From Ischnura elegans (lineage: Eukaryota; Arthropoda; Insecta; Odonata; Coenagrionidae), in contig NC_060248.1 of assembly GCF_921293095.1 (NCBI RefSeq), positions 136,164,972 to 136,228,971 on the forward strand: a DNA stretch of 64,000 bases, given 5' to 3'. Made by a program: the position numbers and the translations under genes. Below the pieces are notes generated by a model, which was given only the letters and a program-made list of their open reading frames with translations, did not search any database and had not been told where the DNA came from. This document shows, piece by piece, positions 45,181-55,770 of the stretch. Position 1 is the stretch's first letter. Every line of letters begins with the position of its first letter.

Positions 45181-46465
45181 ATCATGCCGACGGGCGCATT
45201 TGCCCAGGGGTGGAAATTTTTTATTAAATTTTGACCATAGAAATCTATGAGAAAACGAATTTTAAGAAGAAAATATTCTATGCATTTTTTTCGTAATATT
45301 AATATTTTTCGAGCTATTCGCGATTGGAAGTTACATTTTTTCATTGAAAAATCGATGTTTTTTATTGTTTTTTCGCAAATAACTTGAAAAATATGCATTA
45401 ATCAAGAAACCTATACATTATAAAATTGTAGCCTATAAAACAACAAATAAAATTCTATTTTAATGTTTCCTTGGCAACCACTACTATTCGAGATACAGCT
45501 TGTTAATGACTAGCTTTTGTTTGTTAAACGCCATATTTTAGATATTCGATGCCAAATGGCGGGAAAACTGTGCATTTTTCAGGACATTTTTTGTTTTACA
45601 ACCTTTCTTTAAAAACATTAAAGAATTCTTTAGAATGAAACTGCTTTATCCTTATACATTACAGCCTTATAGCCTTGCCTTATATTTAGCCTTTATAAAT
45701 AGTCTTGCATCGTCTCCTCTGAAGTAGACCCACGCAATCAATAGGGCTGGATTTTATGGAAATTCCGCATCAAAGCCTCCGCAACAACTGAGGCAAAACT
45801 AAGTAGACTGAAGCGTTGATAATGTACACATTTAAAAAAATATACTTGTCAGAGTTATATATTTATCGATATTGCATGGAGTTTTTACATGCAGTCTTTT
45901 GGTGCAAGATGTAAATTACACTAGAAAACAAAGATAATCTAACAGACCTTCTCTCAAGTAATGCTATTAAATACAAAAAATAAGAGTGCAAAGGAATCGA
46001 AGAAAAATCAAAGGATGAAACCAATTAAAGGTATCGAAAAAATGCTTCTTATTTTGAGTTGCTTACTTCACCAGCATGCTAATTGAAACTATGTTCTACA
46101 GTAGACGAAAATGTGCCATAAAATTCTTCCGTAGCTTACCCTGCTCTGATATCAACCAGTCCGAAAAATATATGGGTACTTACCTGTCTCTCCATGTAAC
46201 ATGGATGATGTAATTAATGCGGACGCTCAGAGATCAGCTATGAACAATTCAAAAACCTAAAGGTAGATGACATTAGATGCTATTCAACTAGATGCTGTTA
46301 AAATTACCAGTTATACCACCGAAGGACATGCATTTTCATCAGTGCTTCCAGCGAGAGAAAGTCATAATAAAGTTATAGATTTTAAAATTTAAAGCATCTC
46401 ATGAAAGTTTCCAAAATTGGTGTGAAAACCAATATCCTCTTCTTAATTAAAATTCAGAGAAGTGA
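45181..46465. other. AT-rich noncoding DNA
   Basis: The block 45200-45620 is unusually rich in poly(T)/poly(A) phrases and short self-complementary words and may be repeat-derived. No gene is supported. Confidence 0.4.
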
Positions 46466-46473
46466 GCCAGGAG
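46466..46473. repeat. hAT-type target duplication, left
   Basis: The 8-bp gccaggag is repeated exactly at 46828-46835. Eight bp is the hallmark length for hAT transposons. Confidence 0.9.
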
Positions 46474-46827
46474 CAGTGGCGCCGACTCCATGGGGCCTGA
46501 GGGGGCCCGAGCCCCCTCAAAGATTCGTTTGGGGGGGCGGAGCCCCCTCAATAATTCAAGAAAATAATTAAGTTATATTATGCTTTGTGAAATCACAAAA
46601 ATATATTCGTAATTTTTATTTCCCATGTTTGACGATAGTTACCTTTAAAATAAATTTAACAATGAGTGTTGAAACAAATAATTATAAGGTTAAGCAGGTT
46701 AACTGAATGAAGTGGAGTGAATCATGGTAGTGTTTCGGTGCTGCGACACACTTTGAATTTAACCTCTTCCCGGGGCAAGATCTCCGATATGGGCCCCCCC
46801 AATATTTTTTATAAGTCGGCGCCCCTG
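46474..46827. mobile_element. hAT-type nonautonomous element (MITE), 354 bp
   Basis: The ends are CAGTGGCGCCGACT and, on the opposite strand, CAGGGGCGCCGACT, giving a 14-bp terminal inverted repeat with one mismatch. Both are flanked by a perfect 8-bp duplication. The interior has a G/C-rich start with gagccccctcaa twice, then AT-rich filler, and no ORF. It must have been moved by a transposase encoded elsewhere. Confidence 0.9.
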
Positions 46828-46835
46828 GCCAGGAG
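46828..46835. repeat. hAT-type target duplication, right
   Basis: An exact copy of gccaggag at 46466-46473. Confidence 0.9.
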
Positions 46836-49089
46836 CCATTTCAGAAGGAAATACAGCTACTCCTTCTCGTACATTTGAGACAAGCAAGAGCTAAAAAACT
46901 TAAATCAAGAGAGGGAAAATTTCACTGTCCCATACCTCCCACTGTTCTATTCCTCCGTTGTTTCCCCTATCCAAGAGAAGATGTAGCCAGCGAAACATTA
47001 AGCACTTTAAAATAGTCAATGTTATTAACATTCTCACACAGTGCCTATTAATGAAACCAGGTAATAAGTTTTCATGATCATTGCATCAACATGAAGAATT
47101 TAAAACAAAACTCCAATCAGATTAATTATGCACTCCATTCTATCTTACCAGATAAGTAATAATTCAAATTTGAATCCTTTGTTTTTCATAAAAATACATC
47201 GCAACACACAGCGACGGATGTACTTGGACATGTAAGGGGCTAGAGCACGTTGGGTCGAAACATACATTTGAGAAAATCAAAACTTTTGGACTTTGCACAA
47301 AAATATTGTTATATTTTCCGATAAATTTACCTACAATTATGAATTAAATTACAAATCAAATTTAAACTTAGGGCATATTTTTTCCTCTTTGCTATGCAAA
47401 GGACCAAATTTCTCAGCTACAAATGATTCAAGTACTTAAGATAAGACAGATTGTAAGACAATAGGTCTCTACATCATGAATGTCATCGTTTTCAAAGGCG
47501 AAGGAGGCCATAACATCATCATCTTCAGCGGTTATCAATCCTAAATCCGGTGTCCCACGGTCAAATTATCATGCAACGGCATTGGGTCTCCTACGATGCA
47601 TTTCATTTGGACCAAAGGATGGAAAGCAAACGAAAGACGATATTTACGTAAACAAATGTGGAAGCTTGTAAGGGGCGGATTATGTATTTTTTAGCGATGG
47701 AAATTGCCTGAGCAGGCCTCTTGAACATTAAATAGGCGAAAAAAATAAAACGGAGGGAAAAAATAAAACTTGACCTTGGTCAGAAAGGGGATACGAAAGC
47801 GTTTGGAATAGGCGTGCTAACCATGCTGGAGAAGGAGTTGGTTGCCGATATTCCCGTAAATTATCATTCCCATTAATTGACGATGTGTGAAGATATTTTC
47901 ATGTCCCTTATTAGCAAGGTTGAGGGCAGAATAAAACGCCAGGATACAAACATGATGCACTTCATTCCCGCCAGGAAAATTTTATTAATAAATGATGGAC
48001 ATTATAGTTGAGGAGATGTTATGAATAGTGTCGTAAACGTGCATTGAAATCACATTATTTTCTATTCTAATTGAGCAGTCACTAAAAGGTCCTTGGCCAA
48101 TACTCATAGTGATCGAAACGTACGGCTCTTGTATTTCTCCAGCTGCTCGTTCGCTCGGAATCGCATGTTCTCCACGAAGCTAACCTGTAGAATTCAGCCT
48201 TGATGCCTTATGTAAATATTTTATTCTTCCTAACACCTCTTCTGGTATTGCGATTCTAATAAATCGCATCCTTCTAATTGGACATGAGCTCATTACTACG
48301 TATTTCATAGTTGAGAGTTTTCATTGCCTCTCCAACCTTTTGCTCTTTTTTCCCTTTCAGGACCACACCAGGCGCCTTAAAAAAAAAGCATATCATCCGA
48401 TCGTGTCTCAACATAACCCGCTGCCTCCTAACAAGTCACAGTCACGGATAAAGAGCGCTTTCTAGAAAAAGTTACCCATAAGTCATCAATAAAGCCTCTG
48501 TCGTAATATCCGTGCGTCAATGGCGGCGTGCATAGAACAAATTAGCACGAAGGATTTTGGTCGATTATGAATTGACGCAAAAATAGGCGTGAAACATTAC
48601 AACGCGCAATGTGGTTTTCAATTTTTTCGTGCGATTTGCAAACGTGTTCTTTCAGTTCAGAACCGGGAAACGTGGAAGAAATGAAATATAACGAGGACGT
48701 AATATGTAATTGAGCATTGAACTCTTTAAAGTGATCTATGCGGAAAAAAACAACTCAAGCCAATTCCAATGCTTTAAGGGCGCCATTATGAAAGAGATAT
48801 TACGACAGCGGTTTTTCTTCAACTCGTCCGATCGCCCATCAAAAACACCATACAAGCGAGCACTGCGCGGATAGTTTTTCCGTACCACACACTCAAGTCA
48901 TTTCTGACCGTAAGTTGTTAGTTTAAGGTTAGTGGCAATCTCATTAACTACACTGCCTCAATTGATTCTCCCGCCAAGTGTGCACTGCGGGGAGACAGCC
49001 AGAAAACAAATGACGAATGGCTTCAGCATTGACATATTTTTGCCTTTACGCCGATAAGGTAGAATTTTTAATGCACTCTGGCTATGGTG
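46836..49089. other. Noncoding stretch with a possible LINE tail
   Basis: No gene is supported. Near 47505-47560 the sequence aacatcatcatc...tatcaatcctaaa resembles the minus-strand 3' end of the BovB-like copy at 30369 (catcatcat...caacaatcctaag) and may be a very short LINE end of a related family. Confidence 0.35.
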
Positions 49090-49460
49090 TGAAACAGTGT
49101 GTAACATTACGTCCATTATCATTCAGAACAAAAGAAGAGACACGCTGGCTTCTGAAAGTGTTCTGATCCATGACAACGCCCGTCATCTCAGAGCTAATGC
49201 AGCCCATCTGCTCCTTGGGCAATTTCAATGGGACATTTTCGATCACTTTCGACCACGTGAGACTTCCATCTTTACGCTGAAATGAAGAAGTGGCCGGGAG
49301 GGAAGCGTTTGCAAACGGACGATGAACTTCAGGACAAAGGCAAAATTCACTGGAAGTCATTGGCGGCGACATCCTATGAAGGTATAATAAAGTTTGTCCA
49401 CAGACACGACCAATTCCTCAATCGCCGTAGCGATTATGTCGAAAGGACACCACAAGTGAG
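49090..49460 (+). pseudogene. mariner transposase C-terminal relic
   Basis: Two overlapping frames give IHDNARHLRANAAHLLLGQF, then KKWPGGKRLQTDDELQDKG, WKSLAATSYEGIIKFVHRHD and finally RRSDYVER. These match the mariner C-terminal half: HDNARPH with its catalytic Asp, then KKWLGGKRF and the terminal GDYVEK. The block that should carry the third catalytic Asp (YSPDLAPSD) is deleted between IFDHF and the KKW segment. No inverted repeats are identified. It is a different copy from the one at 15.4 kb, whose catalytic region diverges. Confidence 0.75.
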
Positions 49461-50087
49461 CTCAACTTTTAGCAATGAAATAACTTTTACCAATCACTTC
49501 GTCTTCCGTTCATGACCCATCGGAGGTTGAAAAAAAAAAACCCTCGTTCGTAGTTCTGCAAAAGAATGGCGTCCAGTCGATAATCTTTTTTTTTAACGCG
49601 CCGAAGCTGATTTTTTCGTTAATACTAATTTATATTTATCGCTATTTTTCCCCAAAACACGTCATCAAGGAAATGATTGGAAAGTTCGCACCGCGGCTCA
49701 TCCCTGAGTAGGACTCACGCACAACAATTTTGTTCCAGTAGATTACGATAGCCTTTGACAACGCAAGAAACACGTAGGTAGGTATCATTCGTCGTTTTTG
49801 GATCCGTCGCCTAGTTTTCGAGTCATTCGAGGCGAAAAATCGCATCGGCCTCAACCCTTTAGCAGATAAGTTGATGACATCACCGACTCCTGGTTCACAG
49901 CTCCTCTAATTTTCACTTAGAGTAAGGACATAAGTATAGGGGAGGTAGCTATTCAATAAACACGTGCACCCATCATCTGTATGCCTTGAAGGGGGATCTT
50001 CAAATATCAATGAGCCCGGGGAAGAAAAAGGAGGCACATATCGAAGTGAAATACAATACATATTAGAATATTTTTAGCATTACTCAC
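49461..50087. other. No gene seen on plus strand; intron side of candidate exon
   Basis: AT-rich. On the minus strand this would be the first intron of the candidate host gene whose donor lies at 50087. No acceptor or following exon was identified. Confidence 0.35.
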
Positions 50088-50126
50088 CAATGAAAGGCCA
50101 CTGAGCTTCCCTTGAATGATAATAAC
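50088..50126 (-). CDS. Candidate host exon, 3' part with splice donor
   Basis: If the Gypsy element and one copy of its duplication are removed, the minus-strand frame starting at 55187 continues through this 39-bp piece (YHSREAQWPFI) and stops at a canonical donor, g|gtgagt, at 50088/50087 (phase 1). The sequence is short and chance cannot be excluded. Confidence 0.35.
50122..50126. repeat. Gypsy target-site duplication, left
   Basis: The 5-bp ataac is repeated at 55005-55009. Five bp is usual for Gypsy/Ty3 integrases. Confidence 0.85.
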
Positions 50127-50303
50127 TGTTGTATTTGTGCTGGAAATAAATGAGGCTCGATTGGCTCGACCGGCACGCCGCCTACCCCGGCTTATCAGCG
50201 GCAGTTGTGAGCTCGAAGAGTTGCTACCCTACCTGCCGCCGAGCCAGTCGGACTCGCTGAACTGAAAACCACGTTGTCGTGAGTCATTGAGCGGTACACC
50301 ACA
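50127..50303 (+). repeat. Gypsy 5' long terminal repeat (177 bp)
   Basis: It starts TGTTG and ends CCACA. It differs from the 3' LTR only at 50242 (a versus g) and 50279 (g versus t). It contains AATAAA at 50145-50150, a possible polyadenylation signal. Short for a Gypsy LTR but complete, with TG...CA ends. Confidence 0.95.
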
Positions 50304-50305
50304 AA

Positions 50306-50320
50306 TGGCGACGAGGATAA
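50306..50320 (+). promoter_or_regulatory. Candidate tRNA primer-binding site
   Basis: TGGCGACGAGGATAA begins two bases after the LTR. The TGG matches the CCA end of a tRNA, as is normal for first-strand priming. The tRNA species cannot be told here. Confidence 0.7.
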
Positions 50321-50403
50321 ACTATGTGGAAACTAGCGTTATGTAACAGATCGATAACGGCTAGGATAAAGGAAGTAATTCTGTGTGATCCAGTAATTCT
50401 GAA

Positions 50404-53400
50404 ATGGCTGGAGTAATAGGCTCGGTTGGCGAGTTTGATAGTACGATAGACACGTGGTCGTCGTATGTCGAACGATTTGAATTGTTCGTGGAATGTAACG
50501 AGATAAATGCGAGTAAGAAAGTGAGTACTCTCTTAACCGTTGTGGGAGTTAAAACATTTAATTTGATTCGTGATTTGTGCACGCCGAACAAACCATCGTC
50601 AAAGACTTATGGCGAGTTAGTAAAGCTGGTAGAGGACCATCTTTACCCGGCACCATCATTTATTGCTGAGCGCTACAAATTCAGCATGAGAAATCAAAAT
50701 GAGGGGGAGACGGTAGCTGATTACATCGCAAGCCTCAAAAAGCTGTCAATATATTGCCAGTTCGGGTCTTCCTTAAATGACTATTTAAGGGATCGCCTAG
50801 TAAGTGGCATCAGGAATGAGTCGACGAAACAGCGATTACTTGCAGAGGCCAGCTTGAGTTTCGAGCAGGCAGTCAAGATTGCCAGCTCAGTGGAGGCAGC
50901 AGAGAAGAACGCAGCAGCCTTGGCTGTCCAAGGAGTCGACAACGGCGGCCGAGTACAGCACATCGCATCGTGGAGAGCAACGCAAAGGATCAACAACCCT
51001 ACATCGACCAGGTCAAACTCAGTGTCCAGGGATGGTGGTGTGAAGTGTTTCTGTTGTGGGCAAATTGGGCATGTAAAGAATCAGTGTAAATTGTATGGTG
51101 TTACTTGCCATAAGTGTGGGAAGAAAAACCACATTGCCAAGGTTTGTCGATCGACGAGTGCGTTGACAAGTGCGACAACTGTGCGTAATAATAGTTACGG
51201 CCATTCCAGACCACCAAAATGTAAGTCTTTTAATAAGTCTATGTTAAAGCCAAAACACAATTTCGTGGGTTCGGAAAAATGTTCCGATACGCCAAGTGCT
51301 TTTTGTGTGGGAAATCAAGCTGACGATTTGCACATCGAAGATATTCAGCACATGTTTGTCATGTATGAGGAACATACCGAGAAAGTCAAAGTTGACCCAA
51401 TAAGGGTAGATATTGTCGTTCAGGGTGAAATGACTACGTTCGAAGTAGACACAGGAGCAAGTGTGACTGTTATTAGTGATACATTTTACAAGAATAATCT
51501 AAGTTCTTGTACGCTTTACCCTAGCGAGTTAAAGCTATGTTCCTATACCAATCAACCGATTGTTCCAATTGGTAAAATTAAAGTCAAGGTCAGCTATCAG
51601 AATGTAAATAAACTTCTTGATATGTATGTAATCCAAGGGGGATCACATCCGTTAATAGGACGTGATTGGCTTAAAATATTGGGCATAGACATTTCCTTCA
51701 AAAATAAATCCGATCTGTACGGAATTAGCGATTCAAGTAAAATATTTGATAACTTTGATTTAATGGTTAACAATTTAGTAAAAAAGTTCCCTGAAGTTTT
51801 TACCAATAAATTAGGCCAGTACAAAGGCGAACCAGTAGAATTAATTCTGAAAGAGAGTGCTAAGCCGAAATATTTCAAGCCAAGACCCATTCCCTTTTCC
51901 TTAAAGTCAAAGGTTGAGAGTGAATTGCAACGTCTGGTGGACGAAAAAGTGTTAATGCCTGTACGTAGCTGCAATTGGGGTACGCCAATTGTGCCCGTGT
52001 TAAAAGCTAATGGTGACATCAGAATCTGTGGGGATTTTAAGGTCACACTAAACCAGTATTTGGAGGTTGATAAATACCCCATACCTCGCATTGAGGATTT
52101 ATTTGTAAGCATGCATAAAGGTCGGCATTTTAGCAAAATTGATTTAAGCAATGCATTTATGCAATTGACCTTAGATTCTGAGTCACAAAAGCTTTGTACT
52201 ATTAGCACACACAAGGGTCTCTTCTCTTATTGCAGAGTGCCCTATGGTATTTCGAGTGCTCCAGGAGTATTTCAAAAGGCCATTGAACAAACCTTAGCAG
52301 GGTTAGAAGGTACTGTTGTGTTTTTAGATGACATTTTGGTTAGTGCACCGGATACTAAAACTCATTATAAGCGATTGGAGGCTGTGTGTAAACGTCTTAG
52401 TGAATGTGGTCTAACAGTCAAAAAGGAAAAATGTAAATTTTTTGCAAGTAAGGTTGAATATTTAGGGTTTAAAATTGATAAAGACGGATTGCACACATCC
52501 CAAGATAAAGTAGCTGCGATTGTGAATGCACCCATACCAAAATCAGTCAATGAAGTTCGAGCATTTATTGGTCTTGTGAATTATTATTCTAAGTTTATTA
52601 AAAACATGTCAACCATTTTAAATCCTATGTATAAACTTCTACGTAAAGATGTTCCGTTCAAATTTGGCAAAGACTGTCTTTATGCATTCAATGAAGTGAA
52701 GAAAATCTTGACGCAAGCACCTGTGTTGGCACACTATGATCCAACACTGCCCGTGAAATTGGCAGTTGACGCCAGCTCCACCGGACTTGGTGCTGTTTTA
52801 AGCATAGTCACTCAGGAGGGTGTCGAAAGGCCAGTTGCATTTCATTCGCGAACCTTATCTCCTGCCGAGTGTGGGTACTCACAGATAGATAAGGAGGCAT
52901 TAGCAGTTGTTTTTGGCGTCAAGAAGTTCAACCAATATTTGTACGGACGGAAGTTTACTTTATGTACCGATCACAGACCCTTAGTAAGCATTTTCGGCCC
53001 AAAAAGGGGATTACCTGTTTTTGCCGCGAGTAGACTGCAGAGATATGCTTTGTTTTTATCAGGGTATAATTTTGATGTTCAGTACGTTAAATCTGAAAAA
53101 CATGGTAATGCTGACGCTCTTTCACGTATGCCATTACCTGACTTACACTCTGTTAATGAAGAAACAAAATTGGTAGGAACTTATTTGCATTGTATAGCTG
53201 AGAGTTCCGTACCACTAAATTTTGAACATGTAAGAAAAGAAACACAGAGTGATCCTATCTTAAAGAAGGTGTATAATTATGTAATGAATGGGTGGCCTAA
53301 CTTTATCTCAGAGGAAAATAGTGAGTTACAGCCATATTTCTTAAGGAAAGAGGAACTGACTGTAGAGCATGGTATTATTATGTGGGGGTACAAAATTGTT

Positions 53401-54618
53401 CTTCCAAGTAAATTGCGTGACTATGTTCTGAACGAATTGCATTCGGGTCATCTAGGTATTGTAAAGATGAAATCTGTGGCTAGAAATTATGTTTGGTTCC
53501 CTAATATTGATAGACGAATAGAAGACCTAGCTAACAATTGCTCGCCTTGCCTTAGAGAACGTTCTAGCCCTCCCAAGAGTGAACTTCATGTGTGGCATTA
53601 TCCCGCTTCTCCTTGGGAGAGGTTACATGTGGATTACTTGGGCCCTTTTAAAGGAAAGATGTATTTAGTGGTGATTGATGCTCATACTAAGTGGCTTGAG
53701 GTATTTGAAGTTAGCTCTACCTCGGCTAAGGTAACCATAGAAAAGCTCAGAGAGCTATTTTCAAGATTTGGACTACCTGTTTCCTTACATTCCGATAATG
53801 GCCCACCTTTCACTTCATTAGAATTTAGAAATTTTATGGTATCAAATGGTGTGAAGCACTCATTTTCGCCGCCATACCACCCTCGATCTAATGGCCAGGC
53901 GGAGAGTTCTGTTAAGTATGCTAAGCATAAGTTAAGTTGCGCTTTTGTAGAAAATGCAGATGTAAATATTGCCCTGAGTAATATATTGTTTAGTTACAGA
54001 AACTCTATTCATAGTACTACGAATGAAACCCCTGCTAAACTAATGTTTGGTAGACCTTTAAGATCCAGACTAGATCTATTGAGGCCTAATGTGGTCAAGA
54101 GAGTGGAACTTAAGCAAGAAAAACAAAAAGAGTATTTTGGTGTTAAGAAAACAAGGATTTTGTTTGAAAATCAACCTGTTCTAATTAGGGATTATCGCTG
54201 TAAAGACAAATGGGTTGAAGGGATCGTATTAAAACAATTCAGTGGTGTAATGTATTCTGTAATGTTCAAGTCTGGTTTTGTTTGTAACAGACATATTGAT
54301 CAGCTCATTGGGATGAATTCCAGCTCAGTGTATGCCAATTCTGATGATGTTAAAACGGGTGATTTCAATGTCAATAATGACGCAGTAGCGGAGAGGTTCC
54401 CAAACAAAAACAACCTTTCCCCTCACTCCTCACCCACCTCTAGCATTCCCAGTACGCCACGTTTGCCTCACCCATCCCCATCGCTGCAATCCCCGGTTCC
54501 TTCTCACTCTGACACTCAGTCGAATGCAAGTGTTCCATCTCCAAACGAGGGATCAGCTGTTGATAAAAGATACCCTCAGCGCATTAGGAAGCCGGTTGAT
54601 AGATTTCAATCGCAATGA
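50404..54618 (+). CDS. Gypsy gag-pol polyprotein
   Basis: 1404 residues in one frame. Gag (about 1-210) is followed by two CCHC zinc knuckles (C215-C218-H223-C228 and C235-C238-H243-C248). The protease active site is D349-T-G-A. Reverse transcriptase has KID580LSNAF and the catalytic FLD642D643. RNase H has VD789ASS and TD856HRPL. Integrase has an HHCC finger (H1013, H1016, C1046, C1049) and a D1077, D1131, E1167 triad with the usual 35-residue spacing between the last two, then a GPY/F-like segment near 1265. The C terminus is Ser/Pro-rich. The start at 50404 is the first ATG after the primer site. Gag and pol share one frame, so no frameshift is needed; how the Gag:Pol ratio is set is unclear. 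Confidence 0.95.
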   Translation: MAGVIGSVGEFDSTIDTWSSYVERFELFVECNEINASKKVSTLLTVVGVKTFNLIRDLCTPNKPSSKTYGELVKLVEDHLYPAPSFIAERYKFSMRNQNEGETVADYIASLKKLSIYCQFGSSLNDYLRDRLVSGIRNESTKQRLLAEASLSFEQAVKIASSVEAAEKNAAALAVQGVDNGGRVQHIASWRATQRINNPTSTRSNSVSRDGGVKCFCCGQIGHVKNQCKLYGVTCHKCGKKNHIAKVCRSTSALTSATTVRNNSYGHSRPPKCKSFNKSMLKPKHNFVGSEKCSDTPSAFCVGNQADDLHIEDIQHMFVMYEEHTEKVKVDPIRVDIVVQGEMTTFEVDTGASVTVISDTFYKNNLSSCTLYPSELKLCSYTNQPIVPIGKIKVKVSYQNVNKLLDMYVIQGGSHPLIGRDWLKILGIDISFKNKSDLYGISDSSKIFDNFDLMVNNLVKKFPEVFTNKLGQYKGEPVELILKESAKPKYFKPRPIPFSLKSKVESELQRLVDEKVLMPVRSCNWGTPIVPVLKANGDIRICGDFKVTLNQYLEVDKYPIPRIEDLFVSMHKGRHFSKIDLSNAFMQLTLDSESQKLCTISTHKGLFSYCRVPYGISSAPGVFQKAIEQTLAGLEGTVVFLDDILVSAPDTKTHYKRLEAVCKRLSECGLTVKKEKCKFFASKVEYLGFKIDKDGLHTSQDKVAAIVNAPIPKSVNEVRAFIGLVNYYSKFIKNMSTILNPMYKLLRKDVPFKFGKDCLYAFNEVKKILTQAPVLAHYDPTLPVKLAVDASSTGLGAVLSIVTQEGVERPVAFHSRTLSPAECGYSQIDKEALAVVFGVKKFNQYLYGRKFTLCTDHRPLVSIFGPKRGLPVFAASRLQRYALFLSGYNFDVQYVKSEKHGNADALSRMPLPDLHSVNEETKLVGTYLHCIAESSVPLNFEHVRKETQSDPILKKVYNYVMNGWPNFISEENSELQPYFLRKEELTVEHGIIMWGYKIVLPSKLRDYVLNELHSGHLGIVKMKSVARNYVWFPNIDRRIEDLANNCSPCLRERSSPPKSELHVWHYPASPWERLHVDYLGPFKGKMYLVVIDAHTKWLEVFEVSSTSAKVTIEKLRELFSRFGLPVSLHSDNGPPFTSLEFRNFMVSNGVKHSFSPPYHPRSNGQAESSVKYAKHKLSCAFVENADVNIALSNILFSYRNSIHSTTNETPAKLMFGRPLRSRLDLLRPNVVKRVELKQEKQKEYFGVKKTRILFENQPVLIRDYRCKDKWVEGIVLKQFSGVMYSVMFKSGFVCNRHIDQLIGMNSSSVYANSDDVKTGDFNVNNDAVAERFPNKNNLSPHSSPTSSIPSTPRLPHPSPSLQSPVPSHSDTQSNASVPSPNEGSAVDKRYPQRIRKPVDRFQSQ

Positions 54619-54814
54619 TCTTGTTTATTTGGTTATATTTGAGAGTTTAGTTGGTGTTTATATTAGTTTTTATAGTTTATGCATTGTTACACTGCTATTG
54701 TTATTGCCTTATATTTCCAAATATGTGTTTCCAAGGAGTTGTTAAATTTTTGTTTATTGAAACAAATTTATTTTTTTTTGTTATTAAGTTTTGTTCTATG
54801 ATGTAACCATTTTT

Positions 54815-54827
54815 GAAAGGGAGGAAT
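54815..54827 (+). promoter_or_regulatory. Polypurine tract
   Basis: gaaagggaggaat directly abuts the 3' LTR. It would prime plus-strand DNA synthesis. Confidence 0.85.
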
Positions 54828-55004
54828 TGTTGTATTTGTGCTGGAAATAAATGAGGCTCGATTGGCTCGACCGGCACGCCGCCTACCCCGGCTTATCAGC
54901 GGCAGTTGTGAGCTCGAAGAGTTGCTACCCTACCTGCCGCCGGGCCAGTCGGACTCGCTGAACTGAAAACCACGTTGTCTTGAGTCATTGAGCGGTACAC
55001 CACA
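54828..55004 (+). repeat. Gypsy 3' long terminal repeat (177 bp)
   Basis: It matches the 5' LTR at 175 of 177 positions and provides the transcript end. It is followed at once by the duplicated ataac. Confidence 0.95.
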
Positions 55005-55009
55005 ATAAC
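55005..55009. repeat. Gypsy target-site duplication, right
   Basis: A copy of ataac at 50122-50126. Confidence 0.85.
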
Positions 55010-55187
55010 CAAATGCACAGCAGCAGTTCACCATTTCGCTAATGGTATGCAAGTCACGTGACGCAATACCCACGTTATCGTCGAAACGTATGTTGGTATA
55101 AAAGTGTCGCCCTCCTCTAATCCGCACTCGAAGCTTCTTCAGCTCGGCCTCACATGGTTCGATTACACTTTGCTGCTGCATCGCCAT
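55010..55187 (-). CDS. Candidate host first coding exon, 5' part
   Basis: An open minus-strand frame begins ATG at 55187 (MAMQQQSVIEPCEAELKKLR at the N terminus) and remains open up to the Gypsy insertion, where FGY joins in frame to YHSRE at 50126 in the reconstructed empty site. The combined exon would be 217 bp (72 codons plus one base) ending at a GTGAGT donor. Codon choice is balanced rather than AT-driven. I do not recognise the protein. It could be a host exon or part of another repeat; no further exon was found. Confidence 0.35.
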
Positions 55188-55770
55188 GAAAGGTTCTCCT
55201 CAACGACTAAACGAATCCGAATGTCAACAACTCACGAAAAGCGAGCGGAAAATTTCGCATTTTTTAAATATTAAACTTACGAGAGAGGCACATTGTTTTT
55301 TCGTCGCAACTTATCTTTCAAGTGCGCCGACCATATTCTCCAAAGCATTTACAACTCAAACCACTTACAACTCTTTAGAAAACCGTTGGGACTACAACCT
55401 TCCATTAAAACCAAACATAATACTCCCAAATGTGCCCTAAACTCTTCCCATATCAGAAGACCCAATTAACGCCGACCTTCAGCGTCCCGCGCACCTCTAT
55501 GTCGCATCTGTTGACTTTCCGTGACAACAGTCTCGTCCCCTGTCCCTGTATAGACACCTCCTCGCCTCGACTCCATCGCCGTCTGTTTATTTCTTCATGT
55601 CGAGTCAATGGACGCGCCGCGCTCACAAAACGCCGTTCTGGTGTGTTTTATTGACTACCAGTTTATAAAAAAAACTTGAATTTATTCGGCGTACATGCAT
55701 TCTGGCCGAAATATGGCTGGCTGGTGTTTCCCTCCCTTGCTTCATCTTTTGAGTCCATCTTCTCTGTTTA
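55188..55770. other. No plus-strand gene; possible leader of the minus-strand exon
   Basis: If the minus-strand exon is real, this would hold its 5' untranslated region and promoter. No motif is convincing. Confidence 0.3.

Larger units (their letters stand above)
50127..55004 (+). mobile_element. Intact Gypsy/Ty3 LTR retrotransposon
   Basis: A 4878-bp element with 177-bp LTRs (175/177 identical), a 5-bp target duplication, a primer-binding-site candidate, a single gag-pol frame of 1404 codons and a polypurine tract. Integrase follows RNase H, the Gypsy order, and no envelope frame exists downstream. The uninterrupted frame and near-identical LTRs indicate a young insertion that may still be active. 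Confidence 0.95.

Noticed and set aside
47210..47700. Segment with ggatgtacttggacatgtaaggggc and ggggcggattatgta suggesting element ends
   Set aside because: The two ends do not form inverted repeats and no target duplication is visible.
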